A DNA stretch of 64,000 nucleotides, from the NCBI RefSeq assembly GCF_038008685.1, contig NZ_JBBOZQ010000001.1, positions 4,526,001-4,590,000 on the forward strand, written 5' to 3'. This document shows, piece after piece, positions 1 to 8,795 of this stretch (position 1 is its first letter; every line of letters begins with the position of its first letter). Source of the DNA: Lysinibacillus sp. FSL W8-0992 (GTDB lineage: Bacteria; Bacillota; Bacilli; Bacillales_A; Planococcaceae). The notes beneath the pieces are model-generated. The model was given only the letters and a program-made list of their open reading frames with translations, was not told the origin of the DNA and made no database searches. The position numbers and the translations under genes are program-made.

Positions 1-208
1 CTAATACAGCATGCTGGACTTCACGTTTACGCAATACACGTTCAACCGAATGAATACAATGCTCTAATGTTAACCCTACATTATAGGATTTTTGCATTTC
101 ATAAACAATTTCAGCAATGTCCTCTAACTCTACACCACGACGAATTAGTGCAGCTTGAGCTGCTTTCGCCACTTCTTCTGAATGTACGCGAATACTTTTA
201 TCATGCAT
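1..208 (-). CDS. yutG: YutG-family protein (phosphatidylglycerophosphatase A-like), 3'-truncated by window edge
   Basis: The reverse strand reads as an open frame of 69 codons starting with ATG at 208, preceded by a GAGGG Shine-Dalgarno; it runs off the window. The visible residues (a short helix, then RRGVELEDIAEIVYEMQ, then a stretch ending in VERVLRKREVQHAVL) match the N-terminus of the YutG/PgpA-like family of Bacillales as I remember it. In that family the protein is thought to dephosphorylate phosphatidylglycerophosphate in phospholipid synthesis. The catalytic part lies outside the window, so the call rests on the N-terminal third only. Confidence 0.7.
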   Translation of the reverse strand, partial: MHDKSIRVHSEEVAKAAQAALIRRGVELEDIAEIVYEMQKSYNVGLTLEHCIHSVERVLRKREVQHAVL

Positions 209-320
209 AACTAACCCTCATTTCAGATTTTTTGCTAGTATAACGCTAGCCCAACCTATTATACCTTTACTTACGTAATATGGTACAATTTTGTCACAAA
301 CACATGAAGGAGTGTCATCA

Positions 321-1040
321 TTGGATAAGGGAACTGTACAAGATTTAAAATTCTATAGTGAAGCATTGCAGGAGGAATTAGAGCTATATATTTATGTCCC
401 TGCTAATTATTCTCCACTATACAAATATAATATTTTAATCGCATCAGACGGTAAGGACTATTTCCAACTAGGAGGTATTACAAAACTAGCCGATGAACTT
501 ATCGATGACTATGAAATCGAGAATTTAATCATTGCATTTGTTCCATATAAAGATATTAAAGATCGCCGTCATAAATATATTCCGAGTGGTGAACAACACG
601 AAGCCTATTTGCGCTTTCTAGCACATGAACTTGTTCCTTATTTGGATGCTGAATATGCAACATACCAGATGGGTATGAGCCGTGCTGTCATCGGTGATTC
701 TATGGCTGCAACCGCTTCCTTAATGGCTGCTTTAAAGTACCCAAGCATTTTTGGAAAAGTTATTTTGCAATCACCTTATGTTGATGAAGATGTACTGAAA
801 GCTGTTGAACACTTCAAAGATCCAGGGGCAATTTCTATTTATCATATCGTTGGCAAAAACGAAGATAAAGTTGTAACAATGGATAAAACTATAAAAGATT
901 TCTTAACACCAAATCGTCAGTTGCATAATCTTATGTTAAGCAAAGGCTTTTCTACATTTTATGAAGAGTTCGATGGAAATCATACATGGAAATATTGGAA
1001 ACCTGATTTAAGACGTGCATTAATTGAAAATTTCAATTAA
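321..1040 (+). CDS. yjcH: YjcH-like esterase (alpha/beta hydrolase, esterase D type)
   Basis: This is a predicted alpha/beta-hydrolase of the putative-esterase (esterase D/Fes-like) family, 239 residues. A nucleophile elbow of the G-x-S type is visible as VIGDSMAATASL, and a late NHTWKYW segment supplies the probable catalytic His. I chose the TTG at 321 because GAAGGAG lies 8 bases upstream; an in-frame TTG at 291 has no ribosome-binding site. It leads a yjcH-yjcG-yjcF cluster, the same gene trio and order as in Bacillus subtilis. Substrate unknown. Confidence 0.8.
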   Translation: MDKGTVQDLKFYSEALQEELELYIYVPANYSPLYKYNILIASDGKDYFQLGGITKLADELIDDYEIENLIIAFVPYKDIKDRRHKYIPSGEQHEAYLRFLAHELVPYLDAEYATYQMGMSRAVIGDSMAATASLMAALKYPSIFGKVILQSPYVDEDVLKAVEHFKDPGAISIYHIVGKNEDKVVTMDKTIKDFLTPNRQLHNLMLSKGFSTFYEEFDGNHTWKYWKPDLRRALIENFN

Positions 1041-1123
1041 TGTTGGGCGATTCAAATTACGTATTTTTAATTTTCTGTTATACTTAGATAGAAAAATTGT
1101 TTATTTACGGGAGGTAATGGACT

Positions 1124-1639
1124 ATGAAGTACGGAATTGTGGCTTTTCCATCAAAAAAATTGCAAGATTTAGCGAACACGTATCGCAAACGTTACGATCC
1201 GCATTATGCAAAGATTACACCGCATATGACGTTAAAGGACAGCTTTGATGCAACGGAAGAGGATATTCAATCCATCGTGAAGCAATTAGATGACATTGCT
1301 GCCAATCATGCACCTTTAAGCATTCACGCATCACGCATTAGTTCGTTTTTCCCAACAACAAATGCGATTTATTTCCGCATCGAACCAACTCAACAATTAC
1401 AAGCATTCCATCGTGTGATTGAAGAAAAAATTCCTTTTGGGGATTCTAAACATGTTTTTGTCCCACACATTACAATTGCACAAAAAATGACTGATTCAGA
1501 GCATGATGATATTTTTGGCCAACTCCGCATGACAGGGGTTGATGAAAAAGATAGTATTGATCGTATTCATCTTTTATATCAATTGGAAGATGGGTCATGG
1601 ACAACATATGAAACATTCCGATTGACTGGAGCTGAATAA
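1124..1639 (+). CDS. yjcG: YjcG, 2H phosphoesterase (2'-5' RNA ligase-like)
   Basis: Small 2H-phosphoesterase of 171 residues. The two hallmark H-x-T/S-x motifs are present: HMTL near residue 34 and HITI near residue 115, each with the usual hydrophobic strand around it. The family hydrolyses or ligates 2'-5' phosphodiester or cyclic phosphate bonds; the substrate of the Bacillus member is not known to me. GGGAGG precedes the ATG. It sits between the yjcH esterase and yjcF acetyltransferase genes, with only 3 bases to yjcF, so the three are probably one transcript. Confidence 0.85.
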   Translation: MKYGIVAFPSKKLQDLANTYRKRYDPHYAKITPHMTLKDSFDATEEDIQSIVKQLDDIAANHAPLSIHASRISSFFPTTNAIYFRIEPTQQLQAFHRVIEEKIPFGDSKHVFVPHITIAQKMTDSEHDDIFGQLRMTGVDEKDSIDRIHLLYQLEDGSWTTYETFRLTGAE

Positions 1640-1642
1640 TTT

Positions 1643-2071
1643 TTGTATAACGTTAAGATAGTTGAAACAGAGAAAGAACATGACGATGCATTTGCTGTTC
1701 GAAAAAAGGTTTTTGTAGAGGAACAGGGTGTTCCACTTCATTTAGAATGTGATGCGCAAGATGAAACTGCAACACATTTCATTATGTATGAGGGCGATGA
1801 ACCTGTTGGTGCTGCTCGTCTTCGTAGCATTGAAGAGCATACTGCAAAAATTGAACGCGTATGTATTTTGCAAAGTCAGCGTGGCAAAAAACTGGGTGCC
1901 CTAATAATGAAGGAAATGGAAAACTACGCGACTTCCATTGACCAGAAGAAATTAAAACTCCATGCGCAAAGCTACGCTGTTCCTTTTTACGAAAAGCTTG
2001 GCTATACGGTAACATCTCCAGAATTTATGGATGCCGGTATACCACATCGAGCAATGGAAAAAATAATTTAA
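1643..2071 (+). CDS. yjcF: YjcF, GNAT family N-acetyltransferase
   Basis: 142-residue GNAT-fold protein. The N-terminal part (AFAVRKKVFVEEQGVP) is typical of the ElaA/YjcF branch; the acetyl-CoA loop is seen as RVCILQSQRGKKLGALIMK, followed by a C-terminal FYEKLGY strand-helix. Start is TTG at 1643 with GGAG 11 bases before it. It is the last gene of the yjcHGF cluster and is followed directly by a strong terminator. Acceptor substrate unknown. Confidence 0.82.
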   Translation: MYNVKIVETEKEHDDAFAVRKKVFVEEQGVPLHLECDAQDETATHFIMYEGDEPVGAARLRSIEEHTAKIERVCILQSQRGKKLGALIMKEMENYATSIDQKKLKLHAQSYAVPFYEKLGYTVTSPEFMDAGIPHRAMEKII

Positions 2072-2077
2072 TTAATA

Positions 2078-2119
2078 GGTGTTACGATATGCCAAAGCAT
2101 AATCGTAACACCTTTTTTT
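2078..2119 (+). terminator. Rho-independent terminator after yjcF
   Basis: Perfect 12-bp stem (AGGTGTTACGAT with its complement) around a small loop, followed by seven T. It ends the yjcHGF transcript. Confidence 0.9.
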
Positions 2120-2188
2120 GAAGCTAGTTTTCTATTTTAAGTAGCTATTTAAGCTCTTTTATATACTAAATAACGCTAGCTTTCAGCA

Positions 2189-2437
2189 TTACTTCATCAT
2201 TTTAGCAAGCTTGTCGAAGTCTAGTGAAGCACCATCTTGAATAATAGACTTTACTATTTTATCTTCAAGCTCTTGTGTGATTTGTCTATTAGACACTTTG
2301 CCGACACGACGTACAATTTTTCTTACTTGTTTTTCATTGGTAAAATCAGCATGTTGAATTGCATTTGCTAATGCAAAGATTTCATCCATTGAAACGCCTG
2401 TCTTTTGCTCAATCGAATTAAAAAACGAGCGATGCAT
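2189..2437 (-). CDS. spoVIF: Stage VI sporulation protein F (SpoVIF/YjcC)
   Basis: 82 residues, all-helical, with the family pattern FFNSIEQKTGVSMDEIFALANA, a central DFTNEKQVRKIVRRVGK and a C-terminal DFDKLAKMMK. SpoVIF acts late in the mother cell during spore coat maturation in Bacillus, where it affects GerE-dependent coat genes. The ATG is preceded by AGGAGGGGG. It is monocistronic as far as I can see and lies beside other spore genes (yjcZ-like, spoVA). Confidence 0.85.
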   Translation of the reverse strand: MHRSFFNSIEQKTGVSMDEIFALANAIQHADFTNEKQVRKIVRRVGKVSNRQITQELEDKIVKSIIQDGASLDFDKLAKMMK

Positions 2438-2530
2438 GTTCCCCCTCCTATCAATTCCACCTCAACATCATTGTCGCTAATGATTTGTAGCCCATAGCTT
2501 TTGTACAAAACATCTATGACAACTGTTGGA

Positions 2531-2586
2531 GGCTTTAACCTAATTTAGTAAGTTATTTATATACTCACAGAATTGAAGTTAAAGCC
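2531..2586. repeat. 9-bp perfect inverted repeat, possible structured 3' end
   Basis: GGCTTTAAC at 2531-2539 is repeated in inverted form as GTTAAAGCC at 2578-2586 with a 38-base spacer. It lies between spoVIF and the yjcZ-like gene, just downstream of the latter. There is no T-run, so a terminator role is only a guess. Confidence 0.4.
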
Positions 2587-2629
2587 TAAATAATATAAAA
2601 CTTTTTATCAATCACTAATAGCTAGAAAA

Positions 2630-2791
2630 TTAGTTAACGAAAGTAGCACCAACAATAATTAGAAGAATGAATAGGACAACTATTAAGACAAATGTTGAGC
2701 CATAGCCACTATTGTTATTACCTCCACAATAATTATTGTTCCAGCTATTCATCCCTGCATAAGGTTGTGCACACCAGCCCTGATATCCCAT
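2630..2791 (-). CDS. YjcZ-family sporulation peptide
   Basis: A 53-residue gene: a Gly/Asn/aromatic N-terminal part (MGYQGWCAQPYAG, then WNNNYCGGNNNSGYG) followed by one hydrophobic helix (FVLIVVLFILLIIVGATFV) at residues 34-52. This is the standard plan of the YjcZ family of tiny spore-associated proteins in Bacillales. GAAGGGAGGGG precedes the ATG. It lies between spoVIF and the spoVA operon, consistent with a role in sporulation; the molecular function is unknown. Confidence 0.82.
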   Translation of the reverse strand: MGYQGWCAQPYAGMNSWNNNYCGGNNNSGYGSTFVLIVVLFILLIIVGATFVN

Positions 2792-2855
2792 AAAAGCACC
2801 CCTCCCTTCTACAACCTATAATATGTAAAGTTGCAGATTAGAGAGGGGTATTCGT

Positions 2856-3221
2856 CTAGTCAATATTCCCTTTTGGTTTAAAAATTAATGCTCCTATAAA
2901 TCCGAAAACAATAGCAGCGCTGATTCCTGAGCTTGTTACTTCAAACATTCCAGTTAACACGCCTACTAATCCATGTTTTTCTGCTTCCGCCATTGCACCA
3001 TGTGTTAAAGAGTTACCAAATGATGTAATAGGTACTGTGGCACCTGCACCCGCCATATGAATGAGCGGCTCGTATAAACCCATTCCATCTAAAATGGCAC
3101 CAACGACAACTAACGTACTTAATGTATGTGCTGGTGTCAATTTACCAACATCCATTAATAATTGACCGATAACACAGATAATGCCTCCTATAATAAATGC
3201 AAAAATAAATGTCGTAACCAT
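2856..3221 (-). CDS. spoVAE: Stage V sporulation protein AE (SpoVAE/SpoVAEb)
   Basis: 121-residue membrane protein with several hydrophobic segments and the conserved [19 protein letters not shown] motif shared by SpoVAC and SpoVAE paralogues. SpoVA proteins form the inner-membrane channel that loads dipicolinic acid with calcium into the forespore and releases it on germination. Last gene of the lipoprotein-spoVAC-spoVAD-spoVAE operon, 9 bases downstream of spoVAD. No spoVAA, AB, AEa or AF is present here, matching the shorter spoVA operon type. Confidence 0.93.
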   Translation of the reverse strand: MVTTFIFAFIIGGIICVIGQLLMDVGKLTPAHTLSTLVVVGAILDGMGLYEPLIHMAGAGATVPITSFGNSLTHGAMAEAEKHGLVGVLTGMFEVTSSGISAAIVFGFIGALIFKPKGNID

Positions 3222-3230
3222 GCTTTTGCC

Positions 3231-4226
3231 TCATTTCATTGTAATTTCTATCGCATGTGCCGTACATGGAATTGTTTCTTTTTGCTGGAATGAAAGTGGA
3301 GATAGTAGCGCACCTGTCGCTACAAGAAGCACTCGTTTATATGTGCCTGCTCGGAGTTCTTGAATAACATAACTAAAAAAAACAGCCGCTGAACAACCTG
3401 CTCCACTTGCCCCAGATTGAAATGCTTCATCTTGACCGTAAAATTCTGCTCCAGCATCGCGTAAAAGTGTTAGTTCTTCATTTTTTATGCCACTCTCTAC
3501 AAGCATCCCTTTAAGAAGTTTTAAGCCAAGCTGTCCTAAATCACCCGTTAAAATTAAATCATAATGATATATTTCTTGCTTGCGGTCCTCAAGATGTGAC
3601 TTAATCGTTTGAAAGGCTGCAGGTGCCATTGCAGCGCCCATATGAAATGGATCATCCATTCCATAATCAATAACCTTTCCAACCGTCGCCGCTTCAATAA
3701 ATGGAGCGTCTTCTTGATGTTTTCCAATAAGCGCATACCCAGCAGCCGTTACTGTCCACTGCGCCGTTTGAGGTTTTTGCGCCCCATAATTGATAGGATA
3801 GCGAAATTGGCGTTCTATCGCATTATGCTGACTTGAAGCACCGGCAATTGATAAATTCGCTGCTCCAAGCTCAGTTAAAAGGCTAGCTACAATAACAGCA
3901 GAAACAGAGGTAGCGCATGCTGAAAATAATCCGATAAATGGGATGGCTAATTCCCTTGCAGCAAAATTAGTAGGTGTCATTTGATTAACTAAGTCGCCAC
4001 CTAACAAAAAATCGACTTCTCCAGTTGAAATGCCACCTTTTTTCATCACAATTTCACATGCTTCTTCAATCATTTTTCGATGGCCTTGTTCATTTGTTTC
4101 CATTTGCCAGCGCTCATCGTCGTAGATTGTATCAAAATATTGTTTAAAAGTACTACGGTCTTCTAACGGTCCTGCCACCACGCCACCAGCTAACAACGAT
4201 GGTTTTGATGGAAATATGATTACCAT
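3231..4226 (-). CDS. spoVAD: Stage V sporulation protein AD (SpoVAD)
   Basis: 331 residues, usual family length, with a thiolase-like fold signature: AIPFIGLFSACATSVSAVIVA around the position of the ancestral active-site Cys, and a late GASGAGCSAAVFFSYV segment. SpoVAD is the soluble dipicolinate-binding component of the SpoVA channel on the spore inner membrane. Its start overlaps the end of spoVAC by 7 bases, indicating translational coupling. Confidence 0.93.
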   Translation of the reverse strand: MVIIFPSKPSLLAGGVVAGPLEDRSTFKQYFDTIYDDERWQMETNEQGHRKMIEEACEIVMKKGGISTGEVDFLLGGDLVNQMTPTNFAARELAIPFIGLFSACATSVSAVIVASLLTELGAANLSIAGASSQHNAIERQFRYPINYGAQKPQTAQWTVTAAGYALIGKHQEDAPFIEAATVGKVIDYGMDDPFHMGAAMAPAAFQTIKSHLEDRKQEIYHYDLILTGDLGQLGLKLLKGMLVESGIKNEELTLLRDAGAEFYGQDEAFQSGASGAGCSAAVFFSYVIQELRAGTYKRVLLVATGALLSPLSFQQKETIPCTAHAIEITMK

Positions 4227-4675
4227 GAAACCACCCCTATCGTCACAAGAATATATTTAATAAGTGCTACAAAAAATGCAGATACTACTCCAAATAACAC
4301 GACAGATCCAGCTAATTTAAATAAGTTACCGCCAACACCAAGTACGAGACCTTCAGATTTATGTTCAATTGCAGCCGATATAACGGCGTTACCAAACCCT
4401 GTAACTGGAACTGCCGAACCAGCTCCAGCGAATTGACCAATTTTTTTGTATAAACCTAAGCCAGTCAAAATCATTGCGAAAAACACCATTGTTGCTACCG
4501 TTGGATTCCCAGCAGTTGCTTCCGTGAAATTAAAGAAAACGATATAAAAAAGAGAAACTGCTTGTCCGATTGTACAAATTAGACCTCCTACTACGAATGC
4601 TTTTACAGCATTTTTTAAGTAGGGTGGAGTCGGTGTTATATTTTGCTCAAGTTTTTGATATTGCTCTTTTTCCAT
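4220..4675 (-). CDS. spoVAC: Stage V sporulation protein AC (SpoVAC)
   Basis: 151-residue membrane protein with about four hydrophobic segments and the motif GAGSAVPVTGFGNAVISAA, which parallels the matching segment in SpoVAE. SpoVAC behaves as a mechanosensitive channel subunit for dipicolinic acid. Start ATG shares one base with the stop of the upstream lipoprotein gene and has AAGGAGGAAAC upstream; it also overlaps spoVAD, so the whole set is one operon. Confidence 0.93.
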   Translation of the reverse strand: MEKEQYQKLEQNITPTPPYLKNAVKAFVVGGLICTIGQAVSLFYIVFFNFTEATAGNPTVATMVFFAMILTGLGLYKKIGQFAGAGSAVPVTGFGNAVISAAIEHKSEGLVLGVGGNLFKLAGSVVLFGVVSAFFVALIKYILVTIGVVSW

Positions 4676-5079
4676 TATGTTTCCTCCTTTGCAAGCTTCT
4701 CTAGCTCATTAATTTTTTCGCTTAGTTTATTATCTTCAAGTTGATCCTTTTTTATTTTATTTGCTTCATAAAATATTTTATAATCAGCTGAAACGAAAAT
4801 TTCTTTGTTAGGGTATTTTTCATCAAACTTCTTTTGTAGTTTTTTCTCTAATTTAGTCTTGTTCCATTTTTTTATTGGTTTAATTTGCACTGCTACAAGC
4901 ATTTTATCGTCATATTGAATAACAGTTGTTTTTTCAACAAATTTTTCTTCTTTTAATAAGGACTCAAGCTCTTCTTCATTTTGCGGAGAACCATAGACAA
5001 TAAATTTTTCTTTTTCCGTGCATCCAATAAGCAATGTCATACAGACTAAAAGAGGCAACATCATTCTTAATAACCTCAA
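4675..5079 (-). CDS. Probable YhcN/YlaJ-like spore lipoprotein, first gene of the spoVA operon
   Basis: 134 residues beginning at a TTG with GGAGGG 7 bases upstream. The first 20 residues are a lipoprotein signal (MRLLRMMLPLLVCMTLLIGC) with lipobox L-I-G-C, so Cys20 should be lipidated. The remainder is highly charged with lysine-rich helices. Placement ahead of spoVAC with a 1-base overlap argues for a forespore lipoprotein acting with the SpoVA channel. The YhcN/YlaJ family label is tentative because I see only general similarity; the lipoprotein call itself is firm. Confidence 0.65.
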   Translation of the reverse strand: MRLLRMMLPLLVCMTLLIGCTEKEKFIVYGSPQNEEELESLLKEEKFVEKTTVIQYDDKMLVAVQIKPIKKWNKTKLEKKLQKKFDEKYPNKEIFVSADYKIFYEANKIKKDQLEDNKLSEKINELEKLAKEET

Positions 5080-5174
5080 GTATTTACCCTCCTTTTCTTC
5101 TCAGTTTCTCCACACAGAAAAAAACTATTCATTTGAATAAGTAAACGAAAGCCCGATTCCATTTTCTAAAAGTA

Positions 5175-5183
5175 CATATTGTA
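5175..5183 (+). promoter_or_regulatory. Possible sigma-K -10 element upstream of cotZ-like gene
   Basis: CATATTGTA fits the sigma-K -10 pattern CATANNNTA and lies 31 bases before the coat gene start. I see no convincing -35 AC element at the expected distance, so this is a weak call. Confidence 0.35.
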
Positions 5184-5213
5184 GAAGTAGTTAGAAAGAA
5201 AGGAGGTGACGAT

Positions 5214-5738
5214 ATGGGTTGTGGTAAACCAACAAATCCTATTGGACCTATCCATTCAGCAGGCTGCGTTTGTGACGTAGTTCGTGCAATTTTAGATATT
5301 CAAAATCAAGCGGTGCGAGATGAGTGTTCCCCATGTACAGCAAATTGTTTCTTAGAACCACTAGGCGGGATTGTAAGTCCTGCACGTTCAGCAGCAGATA
5401 CACGCGTATTCATGTTAATTACAAAAGACGGTACTCCATTTAAAGCATTCTTTAGCTCACCATCAGCAGATCCATGTAAATGTACATCAGTATTTTTCCG
5501 TGTCGAAGATATGTTTGATGAATGCTGTGCTACTTTACGTGTTTTAGAACCTTTATGTACTTATGACTCTACTGAAAGCACAGTTGACTTATTAAGTCGT
5601 GATGGCTGCTGCGTCAATATGAAGAAAATTTGTAAAGTAGATGATTGGAACTCAACTGATAGCTGTATTACTGTGGATTTATCTTGTTTCTGCGCTGTAC
5701 AATGTATCGCTGATGTTGACTTAGGGATTTGTGATTAA
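5214..5738 (+). CDS. cotZ: Spore coat protein of the CotY/CotZ/ExsY family
   Basis: 174 residues, rich in cysteine (about 20), with paired Cys motifs such as CVCD, CSPC, CKC, CC and a C-terminal CFCAVQC. This matches the CotZ/CotY/ExsY crust and exosporium proteins, which self-assemble into ordered, disulfide-crosslinked layers on the spore surface. A strong AAGGAGGTGA precedes the ATG. It is convergent with the CotO-like gene, as in B. subtilis where cotO and cotZ are neighbours. Confidence 0.9.
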   Translation: MGCGKPTNPIGPIHSAGCVCDVVRAILDIQNQAVRDECSPCTANCFLEPLGGIVSPARSAADTRVFMLITKDGTPFKAFFSSPSADPCKCTSVFFRVEDMFDECCATLRVLEPLCTYDSTESTVDLLSRDGCCVNMKKICKVDDWNSTDSCITVDLSCFCAVQCIADVDLGICD

Positions 5739-5765
5739 GTCTTTCTCCTTTGACACACTACACAT

Positions 5766-5807
5766 AAAAAAAAAGTGTACAGCATCCTCTGCTGTACACT
5801 TTTTTTA
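5766..5807. terminator. Bidirectional terminator between cotZ-like and cotO-like genes
   Basis: AAGTGTACAGC, a 7-base loop and the perfect complement, flanked by A-run and T-run. The T-run overlaps the stop codon of the cotO-like gene on the other strand. Confidence 0.9.
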
Positions 5808-6230
5808 TAATGTTGGCAATTGTTTCCCACGCCATAATATTTGTTCGATATCTTCAAAGTGAATTATTTCTTGCGTATTAAATTCCCTCGACGTTAACAT
5901 AAGTGAATCTAATTGCATATCTGAGGCAGTTCCACTCAACTTTCTGCCATCTTTCAAACTTATTAATAATGGCTGATAGGCCTTCTGACGAAACGGTTTT
6001 TCCAAAAACTGTAACTGTTTAATTATATATTCATCCATTTGATCTTGTACTTGTATTTCTACTTTTTCTTCAATTTGTTTTGGCAGCATTTCGTCTTCAC
6101 TCGACTCGTTTTCATATTGATCCCTTACGTACACAGACGTACTTTCATCCAAATCAAGCTCATGCAGCATTTTGGAAATGTTTAAGAAATAAGTTGGTGA
6201 TTTTATATATAAGCGTGGCTCTCGCTCCAC
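5805..6230 (-). CDS. cotO: CotO-like spore coat protein
   Basis: 141 residues. The N-terminus MEREPRLYIKSP resembles the PLLYI.QP start of CotO proteins; the acidic middle is variable; the C-terminal 50 residues (LISLKDGRKLSGTASDM, then LTSREFNTQEIIHFEDIEQI) form the small beta domain typical of CotO. CotO is a morphogenetic coat protein that places outer-coat and crust proteins. I chose the GTG at 6230 since AGGGAA lies 9 bases upstream; a GTG at 6239 is the alternative. Synteny with cotZ supports the call. Confidence 0.62.
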   Translation of the reverse strand: MEREPRLYIKSPTYFLNISKMLHELDLDESTSVYVRDQYENESSEDEMLPKQIEEKVEIQVQDQMDEYIIKQLQFLEKPFRQKAYQPLLISLKDGRKLSGTASDMQLDSLMLTSREFNTQEIIHFEDIEQILWRGKQLPTL

Positions 6231-6283
6231 AATTATCACTTCCCTTTTTTCCCTACAATATGCAAAAATGAAGAAATTGGTTC

Positions 6284-7660
6284 TTAGCCTATTTGACTTA
6301 AAAACATTGTCGCTAGTCCTAAATAAATTAAAATACTCGTAATATCATTTAACGTTGTAATAAACGGACCAGATGCAACAGCTGGATCAATTTTCATGCG
6401 ATGCATCAATAAAGGGATAAATGATCCAGCAAGAGTTGCCACTAAAATTGATCCACAAATAGCCGCACCTACAAGCATGCCTAATATTAATTCGTTTTTC
6501 CATATATATACAATACCGATAACAATGATACCACAAACAATACCAGTCAAAATTCCAGTACCAGCCTCTCGAAGTAACAGTTTCATTTTGCTATGTTCTT
6601 CAACGTCACCTGTAGCAATACCTCGAATGGCAACAGCCAATGCTTGTGTCCCACTATTCCCCGATGTACCCGAGATGAGGGGAATAAAGACCGCCAGTAG
6701 TGCAACCTTATCTAATGTATCTTCAAACTGCCCCATTAAATTCGCTGTTAGCATACCTAAAAACAATAATACGACAAGCCATGGCAATCGTTTTTTCGCT
6801 GCTTGCCAAGGACTTGTATCAAATTTATCCATATCTGAAATACCCGCTAATTTAGAGTAATCCTCAGATGCTTCTTCATCAATAACATCGATAATATCAT
6901 CAACTGTAATAATCCCCAAAAGCTCACCTTTATCATCAATAACCGGTGTCGCCAAGAAATTATAATCTTTCATAATTTGTGCTACTTCCTCTTGGTCATC
7001 TCCAACATGTACCATTACAACTCGTTCATTCATAATTGAGCGAATAAGTGTATCTTCGTCAGCAATAATTAAATCACGAAGAGAAATAACACCTGTAAGT
7101 CGATGAACTTCATCTACTACGAAAATATAATAAATCGTTTCGGCATTCGGTGCCTCTTTACGTAATATCGCCATGGCCGAACGAACTGTAGAATTTTCAG
7201 GAATGGCCACGTATTCAGTTGTCATAATAGAACCAGCTGTATATTCATCATAGCTCAAAAGCTCATTAATCTCTCCAGCTGTTTCTTCATCCATCATGCC
7301 TAAGTAGCTTTCTCGTTGCTGAGTATCCAGCTCATTTAAAACGTCTGCGGCATCATCCGCATACATATGGGAAAGCATTTCCGCACCATATGCTGGATCC
7401 ATCTCTGCTAAATATGCTTTATATTCATCATCATCTAATTCGATTGCCTCAAAAATATCAGCCATTTCCGTCGGAGACAAGTACGAATAGATGATCTTTC
7501 GTATATCAGGCTCCACCTTTTCATAAAACGTTGCCTGATCATATGGATGAAGTTCTAAAAACTCATCACGGAATGCGGTAATATCATTGGTCTCGAGCAT
7601 ACCTCGTAAATGTGCCTCGTCGAATTGCACATCATCCTTTTCATTTCTTTCCTCTATCAT
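6284..7660 (-). CDS. mgtE: Magnesium transporter MgtE
   Basis: 458 residues with full MgtE architecture: N-terminal helical domain (about 20-130), two CBS domains (about 135-255) and a five-helix membrane channel domain (about 285-457) containing PLISGTSGNSGTQALAVAIRG. It is a dimeric Mg2+-gated Mg2+ channel in the cytoplasmic membrane. AAGGAGGGG precedes the ATG. I looked for an M-box riboswitch in the 200-base leader and did not find its conserved core. Confidence 0.95.
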   Translation of the reverse strand: MIEERNEKDDVQFDEAHLRGMLETNDITAFRDEFLELHPYDQATFYEKVEPDIRKIIYSYLSPTEMADIFEAIELDDDEYKAYLAEMDPAYGAEMLSHMYADDAADVLNELDTQQRESYLGMMDEETAGEINELLSYDEYTAGSIMTTEYVAIPENSTVRSAMAILRKEAPNAETIYYIFVVDEVHRLTGVISLRDLIIADEDTLIRSIMNERVVMVHVGDDQEEVAQIMKDYNFLATPVIDDKGELLGIITVDDIIDVIDEEASEDYSKLAGISDMDKFDTSPWQAAKKRLPWLVVLLFLGMLTANLMGQFEDTLDKVALLAVFIPLISGTSGNSGTQALAVAIRGIATGDVEEHSKMKLLLREAGTGILTGIVCGIIVIGIVYIWKNELILGMLVGAAICGSILVATLAGSFIPLLMHRMKIDPAVASGPFITTLNDITSILIYLGLATMFLSQIG

Positions 7661-7725
7661 GCTTGTCCCCTCCTTCCGAGCGTTGAATTCATTTTACATA
7701 CGTTGATGTAAATCTACCTTTTATA

Positions 7726-7754
7726 TAATAGTGTGCATGTACTGTTTGTGCAAA
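7726..7754 (-). promoter_or_regulatory. Sigma-A promoter of mgtE
   Basis: On the minus strand TTGCAC, a 17-base spacer and TATTAT lie about 66 bases upstream of the mgtE start. Confidence 0.7.
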
Positions 7755-7886
7755 CTCTTTTTTTAGATAACATCAACTTTCTACTATACTATACCCTACA
7801 ATTGGTTATTTTTCTGTTAACATGCTATTAAGATAATTATTTTTAGTAAAAATGATAAGGAGATGCCCGATTTTGCGAACACCTCC

Positions 7887-8795
7887 TCAATTATTTAATA
7901 TTTGTTTCATATCATCCTTTATCGGACTAGTGAAATATTGCTTCTCTTTTGTTAGAGGGTGCTGCAAACATAACGATACGCAATGTAATGCTTGCCGATC
8001 TATCAGTTCGCGACTCCCTCCATATAAATCATCACCAACGAGCGGATGACCTAAATAACTCATATGCACACGAATTTGGTGTGTTCGACCTGTATGCAAC
8101 TTTAGGCGAATATGAGTCATCGGCTCTCCTTGAACAGAAAAACGCTGTAATACTGTTACATCCGTATGAGCATATTGGCCATCCTGTCGTACCTCACGCT
8201 CAATAATGCTCGATTCTTTTCGTCCAATGGGCGCCACGATAGACTGCCAATCTTCTGTTAAATGTCCATGTACAATTGCTTCATATTCACGTGACACTTC
8301 ACCAAGGCGTTGGGCTAGACCCATTAGATGATGAATATGCGCATGTTTTGCAATGCATAACAAGCCAGATGTATCCCGATCAAGTCTTGTCACAACATGA
8401 ATAGTAGAAGCTAAACTCTGTTGTTCGAAATAGCCGCAAACATCATTTGCAATACTTTTAGTTGGATGCTCACGAGATGGAATGGTACTTTGATGTGCTG
8501 GTTTATCGAGCACTAACAGAGCCTCATCCTCGTAAATAACAGCAAGCTTGCCATATTCAATAGCAAGCCCATCACTTTTCTCTTCTGGTGGAAATTTTAC
8601 TTCTATCTGATCGCCTATATGAAGAGGGTAACGTACATTTTGTTCGGTACCATTGACCGTCAATAAGCCCCCTTCAAATTTAATAGCTGTTAAGGCTCGT
8701 TTGGATATTTGCCATTCTGCTAAAGCTTCACGTAATAATTGGCCATCCTTTTCAGCTAAAAAACGGAGCGTAAAACGTGTATCGCTATTATTCAT
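7887..8795 (-). CDS. RluD/RluA-family pseudouridine synthase (YjbO-like)
   Basis: About 302 residues: an N-terminal S4-like segment ([29 protein letters not shown] split over 40 residues) and the catalytic domain with [14 protein letters not shown], whose Asp is the nucleophile, plus the [24 protein letters not shown] signature. It isomerises uridine in rRNA or tRNA; the target base is not predictable from sequence. I prefer the ATG at 8795, overlapping nadK by 8 bases; ATGs at 8813 and 8867 are in frame. It is the last gene of the relQ-nadK operon, the order found in B. subtilis. Confidence 0.88.
   Translation of the reverse strand: MNNSDTRFTLRFLAEKDGQLLREALAEWQISKRALTAIKFEGGLLTVNGTEQNVRYPLHIGDQIEVKFPPEEKSDGLAIEYGKLAVIYEDEALLVLDKPAHQSTIPSREHPTKSIANDVCGYFEQQSLASTIHVVTRLDRDTSGLLCIAKHAHIHHLMGLAQRLGEVSREYEAIVHGHLTEDWQSIVAPIGRKESSIIEREVRQDGQYAHTDVTVLQRFSVQGEPMTHIRLKLHTGRTHQIRVHMSYLGHPLVGDDLYGGSRELIDRQALHCVSLCLQHPLTKEKQYFTSPIKDDMKQILNN

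Noticed and set aside
6396-6860. 154-codon plus-strand ORF inside mgtE
   Set aside because: Antisense shadow of the MgtE membrane domain.
7661-7886. M-box (Mg2+) riboswitch before mgtE
   Set aside because: No conserved M-box core found; only an ordinary promoter and a leader of about 65 bases.
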